Shown: piece after piece, positions 28,420-35,298 of the stretch
Layout of the letters: the number at the start of each line of letters is the position of its first letter
How positions within the stretch are numbered: the first letter of the stretch is position 1
DNA from: Deltaproteobacteria bacterium
GTDB taxonomy: Bacteria > Desulfobacterota > Desulfuromonadia > Desulfuromonadales > BM103
Length of the DNA stretch: 35,298 nucleotides
Direction: 5' to 3'
Assembly: GCA_024636155.1 (NCBI GenBank)
Contig: JAGXHM010000132.1
Span: forward strand, 1-35,298
The notes under the pieces: generated by a model
The model's database searches: none
What the model saw: only the letters and a program-made list of their open reading frames with translations
Told to the model about the DNA's origin: nothing
Translations under genes and position numbers: made by a program

Positions 28420-31230
28420 ATGACGGATAAGGCAATGCGAAATTTATCTATAGGAGCAATCGTCTCTGTATCGCTTGTTGTTGCTGTACTTTTCTGGGGG
28501 CCTTTGAGCAAACCTGCGGCTGCACAGTCCGGGATTACTCTCGGTTTTGCTGCTGATAACGCTGGGAGGGTCACCTCTTCCGAATTGGGCGAGGAGCTTG
28601 GCCGATACCTCAACGGCCAGTTGTCTATACCGGTCAAGGTGCGCAGTTTTGCTACTGAAGAGCAACTTTACCTCTGGCTGACCCGTTTCCACGAAGTAGA
28701 TGTTGCCTGGCTCAGTGAAAATATCCTGGATGAAATACCTGCCGGTCAACTTTATTCCCTGGCAAGAAGTCAGGACCCTTCCCCTGGGCTCTTGCGTGGA
28801 GAAGTCGTTGTTTGGCAAGGAGTGAATGCCGTACTGCGTCAGCAGTTGAGAGCCGCTTTTCTGGATATGCACGATAGCCCTGCTGGACGTGTGTTGCTGT
28901 CTAAACTCGAGATCAACCGTTTTGTCTCTCCAGAAAAGGGCAGCCTTCCTGACGTGGCGGAGACAAGGTTGCAAGTAGAGACAACACCAAGCCAAGGTGC
29001 AGTAAAGACTGAAGCTACAGAAAAGCAGGAAACTCACTCCCTTGTGGCCCCCCCTGTAAAAGTGTCAGAGCAGGCAGTGCCGCAGGAGAAAACGGATCCG
29101 CAAGAGGTGCCAACCGTTGTATCAAGCGTCGTTGTGTCGGAAGAGTTACCTCTGCCTGTCGCTAAGAAGAAAGATAAGGAAATCTCATCAGTAGCGCCTG
29201 CGCCAAAGATTGATCAGGAGGCACCGATCGCTCTGGTGGCTGATTACCTGGCGTACAATTCTGAGGAAGACAGTTATGAAGCGAAAGGTGATGTTATTCT
29301 TCGCCAGAATGAGCTCGAGCTGAAGTCAGATAAGTTGCTTTGGCAGTCTGCGACTCAGGATGCAGCTGCGCAAGGTTCTGTTACCCTCAATGATGCAGGG
29401 ACTGAGGTTTCTGGTGAACGTTTGCAGTACAATATAGCTACCGGCCAGGGCCAGGTAAGTGACGGTCGGGTGTTTGTTCGTGAGGGTAACTTCCATCTGA
29501 CCGGTGGCCAGATCGAAAAGCATGGTCAGACGGAATATTCCGTTAAAGATGGCAGCTTCACGACTTGTGATGGTGAAATCCCTGACTGGAAATTCTCTGC
29601 CAGTGAAGTTGATGTCACTCTGGGTGGCTATGCCCGCGCCAAAAATGTCTGGTTCCATATCAGGGACGTTCCCGTTCTTTATACCCCCTACCTGAAGTTC
29701 CCGGTGAAAACAGAGCGTGAGTCCGGGCTTCTGATGCCATCATTTGGCTATTCAAACAATAAGGGAACCTTAGCCTCACTTGCCTGGTATCAAGTTATTG
29801 ATCGCAATATGGATGCTACGATTAACCTTGATTATCTATCTGAAATTGGCCTTGGCAAGGGGCTTGAGTATCGCTATGCCCTGACAAATCAGAATAATGG
29901 CGAGGCGCGTTACTATCATGTTACGGGATTCAGCGAAACTCCCGATCTCTATTATCTGGAGTGGGACCATCGTGGCAAACTGCCCGGCGACTGGGGCCTG
30001 ACTGCTGATGTTGAATACGCTAACAAAAAGCTATTTTTCGAAGAATTTGGCGATGTGGTCGAGGATTATAATCGCGACAAGACGGTGTCAACGGTGATGT
30101 TGCGCCGCAACTGGGAAAAGGTCAATCTGGTCGGCTATGGTCGCTACATCAAGGACCTGGAAGAGAATGACTTCGAGACCTTGCAACGCCTTCCTGAATT
30201 GGGGCTTGGCTTGATCCGCTATCGTCTTGGAGATACACCCTTCTATGCTGGTCTTGAGAGTTATGCGACGCGTTTTTCGCGGAATGAAGGTGGGGACGGA
30301 GAGCGACTTTACTTAAAGCCTTCACTGTCAGCAGTATTTAAACCAGGCTCATGGCTTGAAATTGCCCCTGAGGTTGCTTTTCATGAGCGTCTTTATCGTG
30401 CTGATGCTGCTGCTGATGACAAGTTTATCCCTGAATTCTCACTTGGTCTTGCAACACGGACGGTGAGGAGTTTTGATGCCAACCTTTGGGGCTTCGATCG
30501 TATCCAGCACAGCATTGAGCCGAAGACTGTCTACACTTATGTGCCGGATGAATCGCAGGAAGAGTTGCCATTGTTTGACCTATACGATCGAATTGAAGGT
30601 CAGAATGATATTGCTTACGCTTTAGTTAATCGCTTGGTTGCGCGTAGCACGAAGGCAGATGGTTCAAAAATTTACCGTGAATTTTTTAACTTTCGGCTTT
30701 CCCAGAGTTACGATCTTGATGAAGAAAGGCATCATCAATCTGGTGAAAATCAGCCTTTTTCTGATGTGCGGGTTGAAATGGCCTTTAGCCCGAGTCAGAA
30801 CATCTCTATGGATGTTGACAGTCGGATTCCTGTCTATGGTGATGCTCGTTTTCGAACTCTGAGCGTTGGTACGTCTGTCAAGGATGAGACTGGTAATGGA
30901 GTCAATATCCAGTATTCGTATAAGGGTAAGGACTTTGCTCTCGATACTACGGCTGAGTATTTTGACCAAATTGCCACGGATTATGTCAAGGTCCGGGTGG
31001 ATACCTCTATTTTAAAGCCGGTTTATGCCAGATTTGAAGAGCGTTACGATCTCCAGGAAAATCGTGAACTCGAAAAAGTTGTGGGCCTTGAATATCGCTC
31101 AAAATGTTGGAGTATCCTGATGACATACCGAGATCGTTATCAGGAAAATGGTGATGATGACCATGAATTAATGGTCACTTTCGTCCTGGCCGGTCTTGGC
31201 CAGGATCAGGGCTTCGGCGGAGGGTTCTGA
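28420..31230 (+). CDS. lptD: LPS-assembly protein LptD with an added PhnD-like N-terminal region
   Basis: A 936-residue outer-membrane LPS transport protein. A signal peptide (hydrophobic run to PAAAQS, about residues 10-37) precedes residues 38-175, which resemble part of a PhnD-type periplasmic binding domain (EVDVAWLSENIL; then LRAAFLDMHDSPAGRVLLSKLEINRFV). A Pro/Val/Glu-rich linker follows (about 180-270), then the OstA/LptD jellyroll (VADYLAYNSEEDSYEAKGDV) and the C-terminal beta-barrel with FHIRDVPVLYTPYLKFPV. Only two cysteines remain, C383 and C896. Start is uncertain: TTG 28411, ATG 28420 or ATG 28435. It follows folC by 25 bases. Confidence 0.9.
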   Translation: MTDKAMRNLSIGAIVSVSLVVAVLFWGPLSKPAAAQSGITLGFAADNAGRVTSSELGEELGRYLNGQLSIPVKVRSFATEEQLYLWLTRFHEVDVAWLSENILDEIPAGQLYSLARSQDPSPGLLRGEVVVWQGVNAVLRQQLRAAFLDMHDSPAGRVLLSKLEINRFVSPEKGSLPDVAETRLQVETTPSQGAVKTEATEKQETHSLVAPPVKVSEQAVPQEKTDPQEVPTVVSSVVVSEELPLPVAKKKDKEISSVAPAPKIDQEAPIALVADYLAYNSEEDSYEAKGDVILRQNELELKSDKLLWQSATQDAAAQGSVTLNDAGTEVSGERLQYNIATGQGQVSDGRVFVREGNFHLTGGQIEKHGQTEYSVKDGSFTTCDGEIPDWKFSASEVDVTLGGYARAKNVWFHIRDVPVLYTPYLKFPVKTERESGLLMPSFGYSNNKGTLASLAWYQVIDRNMDATINLDYLSEIGLGKGLEYRYALTNQNNGEARYYHVTGFSETPDLYYLEWDHRGKLPGDWGLTADVEYANKKLFFEEFGDVVEDYNRDKTVSTVMLRRNWEKVNLVGYGRYIKDLEENDFETLQRLPELGLGLIRYRLGDTPFYAGLESYATRFSRNEGGDGERLYLKPSLSAVFKPGSWLEIAPEVAFHERLYRADAAADDKFIPEFSLGLATRTVRSFDANLWGFDRIQHSIEPKTVYTYVPDESQEELPLFDLYDRIEGQNDIAYALVNRLVARSTKADGSKIYREFFNFRLSQSYDLDEERHHQSGENQPFSDVRVEMAFSPSQNISMDVDSRIPVYGDARFRTLSVGTSVKDETGNGVNIQYSYKGKDFALDTTAEYFDQIATDYVKVRVDTSILKPVYARFEERYDLQENRELEKVVGLEYRSKCWSILMTYRDRYQENGDDDHELMVTFVLAGLGQDQGFGGGF

Positions 31231-31260
31231 AGGATCCCCAAAAAAAAATATTAGAAAAAA

Positions 31261-31288
31261 TTGACAAAGCCGCAAATTTTGCTATCTT
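31261..31288 (+). promoter_or_regulatory. Sigma-70 promoter for the ComEA-like gene
   Basis: A perfect TTGACA at 31261-31266 and TATCTT at 31283-31288 with a 16-base spacer. Transcription would begin near 31295, leaving a leader of about 145 bases before the ATG at 31439. An A-rich tract (31240-31260) just upstream could act as an UP element. Confidence 0.65.
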
Positions 31289-31295
31289 CATCTAA

Positions 31296-31425
31296 ATTTG
31301 CCAACCATCCGATGAGGCTCACTGTGGGTCTGGTTGGGCGGCGATACTGATCCGGAAGGGAGGTGCAGTTAAGGAGGGTTTGCAGGATGTTATGCCTACA
31401 TCGGGTTCTTTTATGTTTTAATTTT
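31296..31425 (+). promoter_or_regulatory. Structured 5' leader of the ComEA-like gene
   Basis: CCAACCA (31301-31307) pairs with TGGTTGG (31331-31337), and inside it GGCTCAC (31316-31322) can pair with GTGGGTC (31324-31330) using two G-T pairs. A second hairpin is GATGT (31386-31390) with ACATC (31398-31402). CCGATG (31309-31314) is also fully complementary to CATCGG (31399-31404), so an alternative fold or pseudoknot is possible. I do not recognise a known riboswitch family. Confidence 0.4.
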
Positions 31426-31438
31426 GGAGGGAAATGTA

Positions 31439-31741
31439 ATGAAGTCTTATCTGTTAATGATGGTTTTGATAGCTGTTGTCACTATGGCCGGTATTGTGCC
31501 GGTTTCCGCTTTCGCAGTGGATAATCCTGTTGCGAGTACAGTCGCCGAAACCATTCACCTCAATCAGGCTACTGCCGAGGAACTGCAAGCGCTACCAGGT
31601 GTTGGGCCAGAGTTGTCCGAACGAATTGTGCTTTATCGAACTGAGCATGGGCCGTTCAAAAGTGTGGACCAATTGACTGAAGTCAAAGGTGTCGGTCAGA
31701 CCAAGTTAGCGAAGTTCAAAGGTCAGTTGACTGTAGATTAA
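31439..31741 (+). CDS. Secreted ComEA-like helix-hairpin-helix protein
   Basis: A 100-residue protein. Residues 1-26 form a signal peptide (MKSYLLMMVLIAVV, cleavage likely after SAFA). Residues about 40-100 are a tandem helix-hairpin-helix unit, LNQATAEELQALPGVGPELSERIV and then DQLTEVKGVGQTKLAKF, as in ComEA, the periplasmic DNA-binding protein of natural transformation. It probably binds DNA in the periplasm. ATG at 31439 has GGAGGG at 31426-31431; an in-frame TTG at 31424 overlaps that SD and is rejected. It is a single-gene unit with its own promoter and terminator. Confidence 0.88.
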   Translation: MKSYLLMMVLIAVVTMAGIVPVSAFAVDNPVASTVAETIHLNQATAEELQALPGVGPELSERIVLYRTEHGPFKSVDQLTEVKGVGQTKLAKFKGQLTVD

Positions 31742-31750
31742 CCCGTTACA

Positions 31751-31780
31751 AAAAGGCCTGCCATTCGGCGGGCCTTTTCT
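31751..31780 (+). terminator. Intrinsic terminator after the ComEA-like gene
   Basis: AAAAGGCCTGCC (31751-31762) pairs with GGCGGGCCTTTT (31767-31778) around an ATTC loop, with one T-G pair, and the stem runs into CTTTTCTTCT. It lies nine bases after the stop codon. Confidence 0.9.
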
Positions 31781-31815
31781 TCTCGTTCTGCATGCCTTTT
31801 GACTGCGAGAACCAG

Positions 31816-31833
31816 GGTATGGCAGGAAGTCCT
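31816..31833 (+). repeat. Near-repeat of the ftsB start region (upstream copy)
   Basis: An 18-base stretch that matches 31930-31947 at 16 of 18 positions. Both contain an ATG and would encode MAGSP. Here the frame ends after nine codons (TGA at 31846-31848). The two differences are third-position changes. It may be a remnant of a small duplication or chance. Confidence 0.35.
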
Positions 31834-31932
31834 TGCGAAAAACCTTGATTTCTAATGCGATTCTATGGAACATTCCAATAGTTAAAGAGTTTCGTCGCTT
31901 TGAATGAGTAGATTTCTGTGGAGAGGTTAGGT

Positions 31933-32244
31933 ATGGCGGGAAGCCCTGTTCAAGCTTCACGCCCTGATGGAGGGCGATTCAGTCTTTGGCCATTAGCGCT
32001 GGTTGCGCTTATCCTCGGCTTTGCCTTGTTTGGTGACCGGGGAATTTTGCACATGTTAAACCTCTCCGGCCAAAAGACACTCCTGTTGCAGGAACTTGTT
32101 GAATTCGAAACGCAAAATGAAGAACTGCGCGTTGAAATTGAGGCCTTGCGAAATGATCGTCATTATATAGAGCGGATTGCACGCACTGAGCTAGGCATGG
32201 TTCGCGATGATGAACTGGTTTTTCAGTTTGCCGATCGAAAGTAA
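31933..32244 (+). CDS. FtsB/DivIC-like septum formation protein
   Basis: A 103-residue inner-membrane protein. A single transmembrane segment lies at about residues 17-34 (SLWPLALVALILGFALFG), followed by a coiled coil (LLLQELVEFETQNEELRVEI) and the family closing pattern IERIARTELGMVRDDELVFQF. FtsB forms a complex with FtsL and FtsQ at the division site. ATG at 31933 has GAGAGG at 31921-31926; GTG at 31918 is a less likely start. It is probably the ftsB orthologue, but family members are hard to tell apart by sequence alone. Confidence 0.87.
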   Translation: MAGSPVQASRPDGGRFSLWPLALVALILGFALFGDRGILHMLNLSGQKTLLLQELVEFETQNEELRVEIEALRNDRHYIERIARTELGMVRDDELVFQFADRK

Positions 32245-32270
32245 TCTCTTCTTGGATTGACCGAGATGTC

Positions 32271-32303
32271 AGGCCCATTCTGCAAATACGGAATGGGCCT
32301 TTG
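32271..32303 (+). terminator. Hairpin after ftsB-like gene, probable terminator
   Basis: AGGCCCATTC (32271-32280) pairs perfectly with GAATGGGCCT (32291-32300) with a ten-base loop. The T-tract after it is poor (TTGCTGTG), so termination may be partial. Confidence 0.65.
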
Positions 32304-32592
32304 CTGTGTCAGAAGAAGGCATTGTGTTGACAATATCCTATGGGATTTTCCCACCTTCGTCAGTGCTTGACACTCTACTTGGGCGGCGCTAACATACAGC
32401 GATTATATTGCTTTTTAATGATTTGTTTAAACTCTTGAGGATATGCGTTAATCTGCTCACAAGCTGAGTTGAGACAAACGTTTTTCCACGGATGGCCGTG
32501 CCACGCACTGCCTTGATTACTTTGAAAATTTCACTTTGCACATAGCTGAAATTGTCAAGATTACCTCTGTTGTTGAGAAGGATTGATGAATT
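32301..32592 (+). other. Long non-coding leader region upstream of argS
   Basis: Between the ftsB-like hairpin and argS there are about 290 bases with no gene on either strand that I can support. It holds a strong promoter (separate entry), a second TTGACA at 32327-32332 without a matching -10, and a short hairpin CACGG-ATGG-CCGTG at 32487-32500. No T-box signature was recognised. Confidence 0.5.
32367..32395 (+). promoter_or_regulatory. Sigma-70 promoter for argS
   Basis: A perfect TTGACA (32367-32372) is spaced 17 bases from TAACAT (32390-32395). Transcription should begin near 32402, giving a leader of about 190 bases before the argS ATG, which is long for a housekeeping gene. Confidence 0.75.
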
Positions 32593-34251
32593 ATGAAGGA
32601 TCGCCTGCGGCGGCAGATCAGTGATGCTCTGCAAACCTGCTTTGCTAATGATACCTTGCACTCTGGAGTTGTCCCGGAAGTGCAAATTGAAGTGCCGGGA
32701 AATCCGGAATATGGTGATTTCTCTTCTAATCTGGCGATGACTATGGCTCGTGCCGAGAAAAAATCACCTCGTCAGATTGCTGAAGTTCTGGTTGCTGCGC
32801 TTGGTGGCTGCGAATTTCTCAGCAAGGTAGAGATTGCTGGACCCGGCTTCATTAATTTCACTTTGATGCCGACTTGCTGGTATGAAGTCCTTGATGACAT
32901 CGCAGCCAAAAGAAGTCATTACGGTTTTTCACAATTTGGTCGGGGCCGTAGGGTTCAGGTCGAATTTGTCAGCGCTAACCCCACAGGCCCTCTACACATT
33001 GGCCACGGTCGGGGGGCTGCCGTCGGCGACGCTGTTGCATCAATATTGCAAGCGGCTGGTTTTGATGTTCAGCGCGAATATTATGTCAATGATGCCGGCA
33101 ATCAGGTGGCGACTCTCGGTCGTTCCATTTGGATGCGACTACGTGAACAAAATGGTGAGACGGTCGTCTTTCCGGAGGATGGCTATCAGGGAGAGTACAT
33201 TCGGGAATTGGCTGCAAAGCTGATTGAGGAAGACCCCTCTGTCACAGCATTAGAGGAGGAAGAAGCCGTTAAACGCTGCACCGCCTTTGGTGTGGACAAT
33301 GTTCTCGTCTGGATTGCCGCAGACCTCAAAGACTTCGGCATCACATTTGATAAGTGGTTCAGCGAACAGAGTCTTTTTGATCGGAACATGGTCAAAAATG
33401 AGCTCGCCAAGCTGGCCGACAAGGGACTTTCCTACGAGCAAAATGGCGCCCTCTGGCTGCGCACCACCGATTACGGTGACGACAAGGACCGGGTTCTGAT
33501 TAAGTCTGACGGCAGTCCTACCTACTTTGCTTCGGATGTTGCCTATCATATGGAGAAATTCGACCGCGGCTTCGAGCGGGTAATCGATGTTTGGGGGGCC
33601 GATCATCACGGTTACGTGCCGCGTATGAAAGCGGTTGTCGCTGGCCTCGGTCATCAGCCGGATGATCTTGAGGTGTTGCTGATCCAAATGGTCAACCTCT
33701 TGCGTGATGGCAAGCCATACACCATGGGTAAACGGTCCGGGAATTTTGTTACACTGCGTGAGGTGGTTGAGGAGGTTGGTAGTGACGCCTGCCGATTCTA
33801 TTTCCTGATGCGCCGCTCCGACAGTCAGCTTGATTTCGATCTGGAACTGGCTAAACGTCAAAGCTCCGACAACCCGGTTTTTTATGTGCAATATGCCCAC
33901 GCCCGCGTCTGCAGTATCTATCGCAACGCAGAGGAGCAAGGGGTTCCCTTGCCTAAACCAGGCGACATTGATCTTTCCAGCCTGATTCTGCCAGAGGAGC
34001 TTCTGTTGGCTAAATATCTGGCCCGCTACCCGGAAACGGTCATTGGTGCCGCACAAAATTGCGAGCCACACCGGGTTGTCTACTACCTGCAGGAACTTGC
34101 CGCACAGTTTCATAGTTACTATAACCGGCAGCGTGTTCTGGTTGATGATCCGGCGACGACTCAAGCGCGATTATATCTGATTGATGGTGTGCGTACTGTT
34201 CTGGCCAATGCATTGACCCTGCTTGGGGTTAAGGCCCCGGAGCGGATGTGA
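32593..34251 (+). CDS. argS: Arginyl-tRNA synthetase
   Basis: A 552-residue class Ia synthetase that charges tRNA-Arg. The N-terminal Add-1 domain is at about residues 1-110. The HIGH motif is at 135-138 in VSANPTGPLHIGHGRGAAVGD. The KMSKS region is the degenerate MGKRSGNFVTL common in ArgRS, and the DALR anticodon-binding domain closes the protein. ATG at 32593 is preceded by AAGGATTGATGAATT. The last bases lie close to the downstream SPOR gene start. Confidence 0.96.
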   Translation: MKDRLRRQISDALQTCFANDTLHSGVVPEVQIEVPGNPEYGDFSSNLAMTMARAEKKSPRQIAEVLVAALGGCEFLSKVEIAGPGFINFTLMPTCWYEVLDDIAAKRSHYGFSQFGRGRRVQVEFVSANPTGPLHIGHGRGAAVGDAVASILQAAGFDVQREYYVNDAGNQVATLGRSIWMRLREQNGETVVFPEDGYQGEYIRELAAKLIEEDPSVTALEEEEAVKRCTAFGVDNVLVWIAADLKDFGITFDKWFSEQSLFDRNMVKNELAKLADKGLSYEQNGALWLRTTDYGDDKDRVLIKSDGSPTYFASDVAYHMEKFDRGFERVIDVWGADHHGYVPRMKAVVAGLGHQPDDLEVLLIQMVNLLRDGKPYTMGKRSGNFVTLREVVEEVGSDACRFYFLMRRSDSQLDFDLELAKRQSSDNPVFYVQYAHARVCSIYRNAEEQGVPLPKPGDIDLSSLILPEELLLAKYLARYPETVIGAAQNCEPHRVVYYLQELAAQFHSYYNRQRVLVDDPATTQARLYLIDGVRTVLANALTLLGVKAPERM

Positions 34252-34276
34252 CCACAGATCGCGGGAGGCAGGAATT

Positions 34277-34936
34277 ATGGTGCATGCGGTGGTGACACGT
34301 TCGCAACGACGTATAGAGCGGAAACAGGTCGTTGTTATCATTGTATTGATCCTTGTGGTGTCAGGAGTCAGTTTCTCTCTTGGTGTTCTGTTTGGGCAGA
34401 GTGGCGGTTCTTTGCCTGGTTCTTCAGTTGATGTTGAAAAGCCTAAACTGCCAATGGCGATCACTGTTGTACCGCCACCACCTCCTGTGGCAGAAGCCGC
34501 ATCGGAAAAGCTAACCTTTTATGACAATCTCCCTAATGGGAAACAGGCTCCCCTTGGCAGTGGCATCAATTTACCGCCTGAACAGAAAAAACCGACAACT
34601 GAGGTGAAAACGAAAGCTGAAGCCAAACCGGCCAGTTTGCAACTCGAATCGTTGCCGAAGCCGAAGCCGAAACCGACAACAGCGCCAGCGATTTCAACTG
34701 ATGGCAATTTTGTGGTGCAAGTCGCCTCTTTTCGCACCAGTGAGGATGCCGGAAAACTGGCAGATCGCCTCAAGATTTACCAGCTGACAACTTTTATCGA
34801 GTCAGCAGACCTTGGTAAGAAAGGTGTCTGGTACCGGGTTTTGGTCGGTCCTTATGAAAATCGTGAAAAGGCCGATCAAACTGCCGCGTTACTAAAGGAA
34901 AAAGAGCGGTTGTCGGCTCTTGTCCGGCAGCGCTAA
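34277..34936 (+). CDS. Membrane-anchored SPOR-domain protein
   Basis: A 219-residue protein. A basic N-terminus (RSQRRIERKQ) precedes a single transmembrane helix at about residues 17-40. A Pro/Lys-rich periplasmic linker follows (about 45-143, including KPKPKPTT). A C-terminal SPOR domain (about 145-219, NFVVQVASFRTSEDAGKLAD and YRVLVGPYENREKAD) then binds denuded peptidoglycan at division sites. It is like FtsN or DedD in layout, though the orthologue cannot be fixed. ATG at 34277 has GGAGGCAGGA upstream; earlier in-frame starts overlap argS. It is probably co-transcribed with argS, 25 bases apart. Confidence 0.9.
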   Translation: MVHAVVTRSQRRIERKQVVVIIVLILVVSGVSFSLGVLFGQSGGSLPGSSVDVEKPKLPMAITVVPPPPPVAEAASEKLTFYDNLPNGKQAPLGSGINLPPEQKKPTTEVKTKAEAKPASLQLESLPKPKPKPTTAPAISTDGNFVVQVASFRTSEDAGKLADRLKIYQLTTFIESADLGKKGVWYRVLVGPYENREKADQTAALLKEKERLSALVRQR

Positions 34937-34951
34937 GCAGGTCGTTTTTTC

Positions 34952-34981
34952 TTGACACAGAGTAAGGTGTCCGGGTAGATT
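34952..34981 (+). promoter_or_regulatory. Promoter of the two-tRNA operon
   Basis: TTGACA (34952-34957) is spaced 18 bases from TAGATT (34976-34981), placing the start near 34988, just before the first tRNA. A T-rich run (34945-34950) precedes it. Confidence 0.65.
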
Positions 34982-34993
34982 CCGAAACCTTGT

Positions 34994-35070
<77 letters not shown>

Positions 35071-35110
35071 ATAAATATATGGTCGTCGATTTGACGGCTT
35101 GCTGGCTTTT

Positions 35111-35187
35111 GGCGGTGTAGCTCAGTTGGTTAGAGCATGCGGCTCATATCCGCAGTGTCCGGAGTTCGAATCTCTGCACCGCCACCA
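35111..35187 (+). tRNA. Elongator tRNA-Met (CAT)
   Basis: A 77-base cloverleaf with encoded CCA. Acceptor GGCGGTG pairs with CACCGCC, and the anticodon stem TGCGG/CCGCA frames the loop CTCATAT. Elongator Met is favoured over the lysidine-modified Ile(CAT) tRNA by resemblance to delta-proteobacterial tRNA-Met. That distinction is not certain from sequence alone. It lies 40 bases after tRNA-fMet. Confidence 0.9.
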
Positions 35188-35192
35188 CACTG

Positions 35193-35234
35193 ACAGAGCC
35201 CTCTTCCAGCCCCGGAAGGGGGTTCTGTGTTTTC
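35193..35234 (+). terminator. Intrinsic terminator of the tRNA operon
   Basis: A 15-base stem (35193-35207 with 35214-35228, two G-T pairs) built on AGAGCCCTCTTCC with a six-base loop, followed by GTTTTC. It begins six bases after the elongator tRNA. Confidence 0.8.
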
Positions 35235-35298
35235 AGGTGTTCACTAATGCCTCTGCTGAGCCGATTTCACAAATCCCTGTTGCAGTCCGGTTGTATCC

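Noticed and set aside
31289-31438. GEMM-type cyclic dinucleotide riboswitch
   Set aside because: The conserved core bases and tetraloop-receptor layout are not recognisable, so only an unnamed structured leader is reported.
33250-34164. A 304-codon open frame on the - strand inside argS
   Set aside because: It lies wholly within argS with no SD or family match. It is a shadow frame.
35247-35298. ATG starting an open frame that runs off the right edge
   Set aside because: Only 17 codons are visible, the SD is weak, and no product can be recognised.

Overview
The window is a chromosomal segment of a Gram-negative bacterium. It most likely comes from the Deltaproteobacteria / Desulfuromonadia (Geobacter, Pelobacter, Desulfuromonas relatives). 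This is an inference from gene order, a zinc-type S14, an L24 with a Cys4 knot, a trp operon carrying two trpB genes, an accD-folC-lptD run and delta-type tRNA sequences. No taxonomic marker was searched.

Left third (1-15215): one continuous S10-spc-alpha ribosomal superoperon on the + strand. It starts with the last 46 codons of EF-Tu. It then runs rpsJ-rplC-rplD-rplW-rplB-rpsS-rplV-rpsC-rplP-rpmC-rpsQ-rplN-rplX-rplE-rpsN-rpsH-rplF-rplR-rpsE-rpmD-rplO-secY-adk-map-rpmJ-rpsM-rpsK-rpsD-rpoA-rplQ. Gaps are short or overlapping, and it ends at a strong intrinsic terminator. infA is not present between map and rpmJ. L17 carries an unusual repetitive acidic tail.

Middle (15242-26003): a convergent SlyD-like FKBP isomerase on the - strand, then a divergent tryptophan operon trpE-trpG-trpD-trpC-trpB2-trpF-trpB1. 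A RhlB-type DEAD-box helicase and a family 5 uracil-DNA glycosylase separate trpB1 from trpA. Together the trp genes supply all steps from chorismate to tryptophan, with a second beta subunit (TrpB2 class) inside the operon.

Right part (26004-34936): accD, folC and a large lptD. The LptD has an extra N-terminal region that resembles half of a PhnD-type periplasmic binding protein. Next come a secreted ComEA-like helix-hairpin-helix protein behind a structured 5' leader, an FtsB/DivIC-like division protein, argS with a long leader, and a membrane-anchored SPOR-domain protein. The window ends with an initiator tRNA-fMet and an elongator tRNA-Met that share a promoter and a terminator.

Most of the window is core housekeeping DNA. 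I found no phage, insertion sequence, CRISPR array or obvious transferred island. The less ordinary points are the LptD fusion, the two trpB genes with a detached trpA, the leader upstream of the ComEA-like gene, the L17 tail, and a small near-repeat of the ftsB start region.
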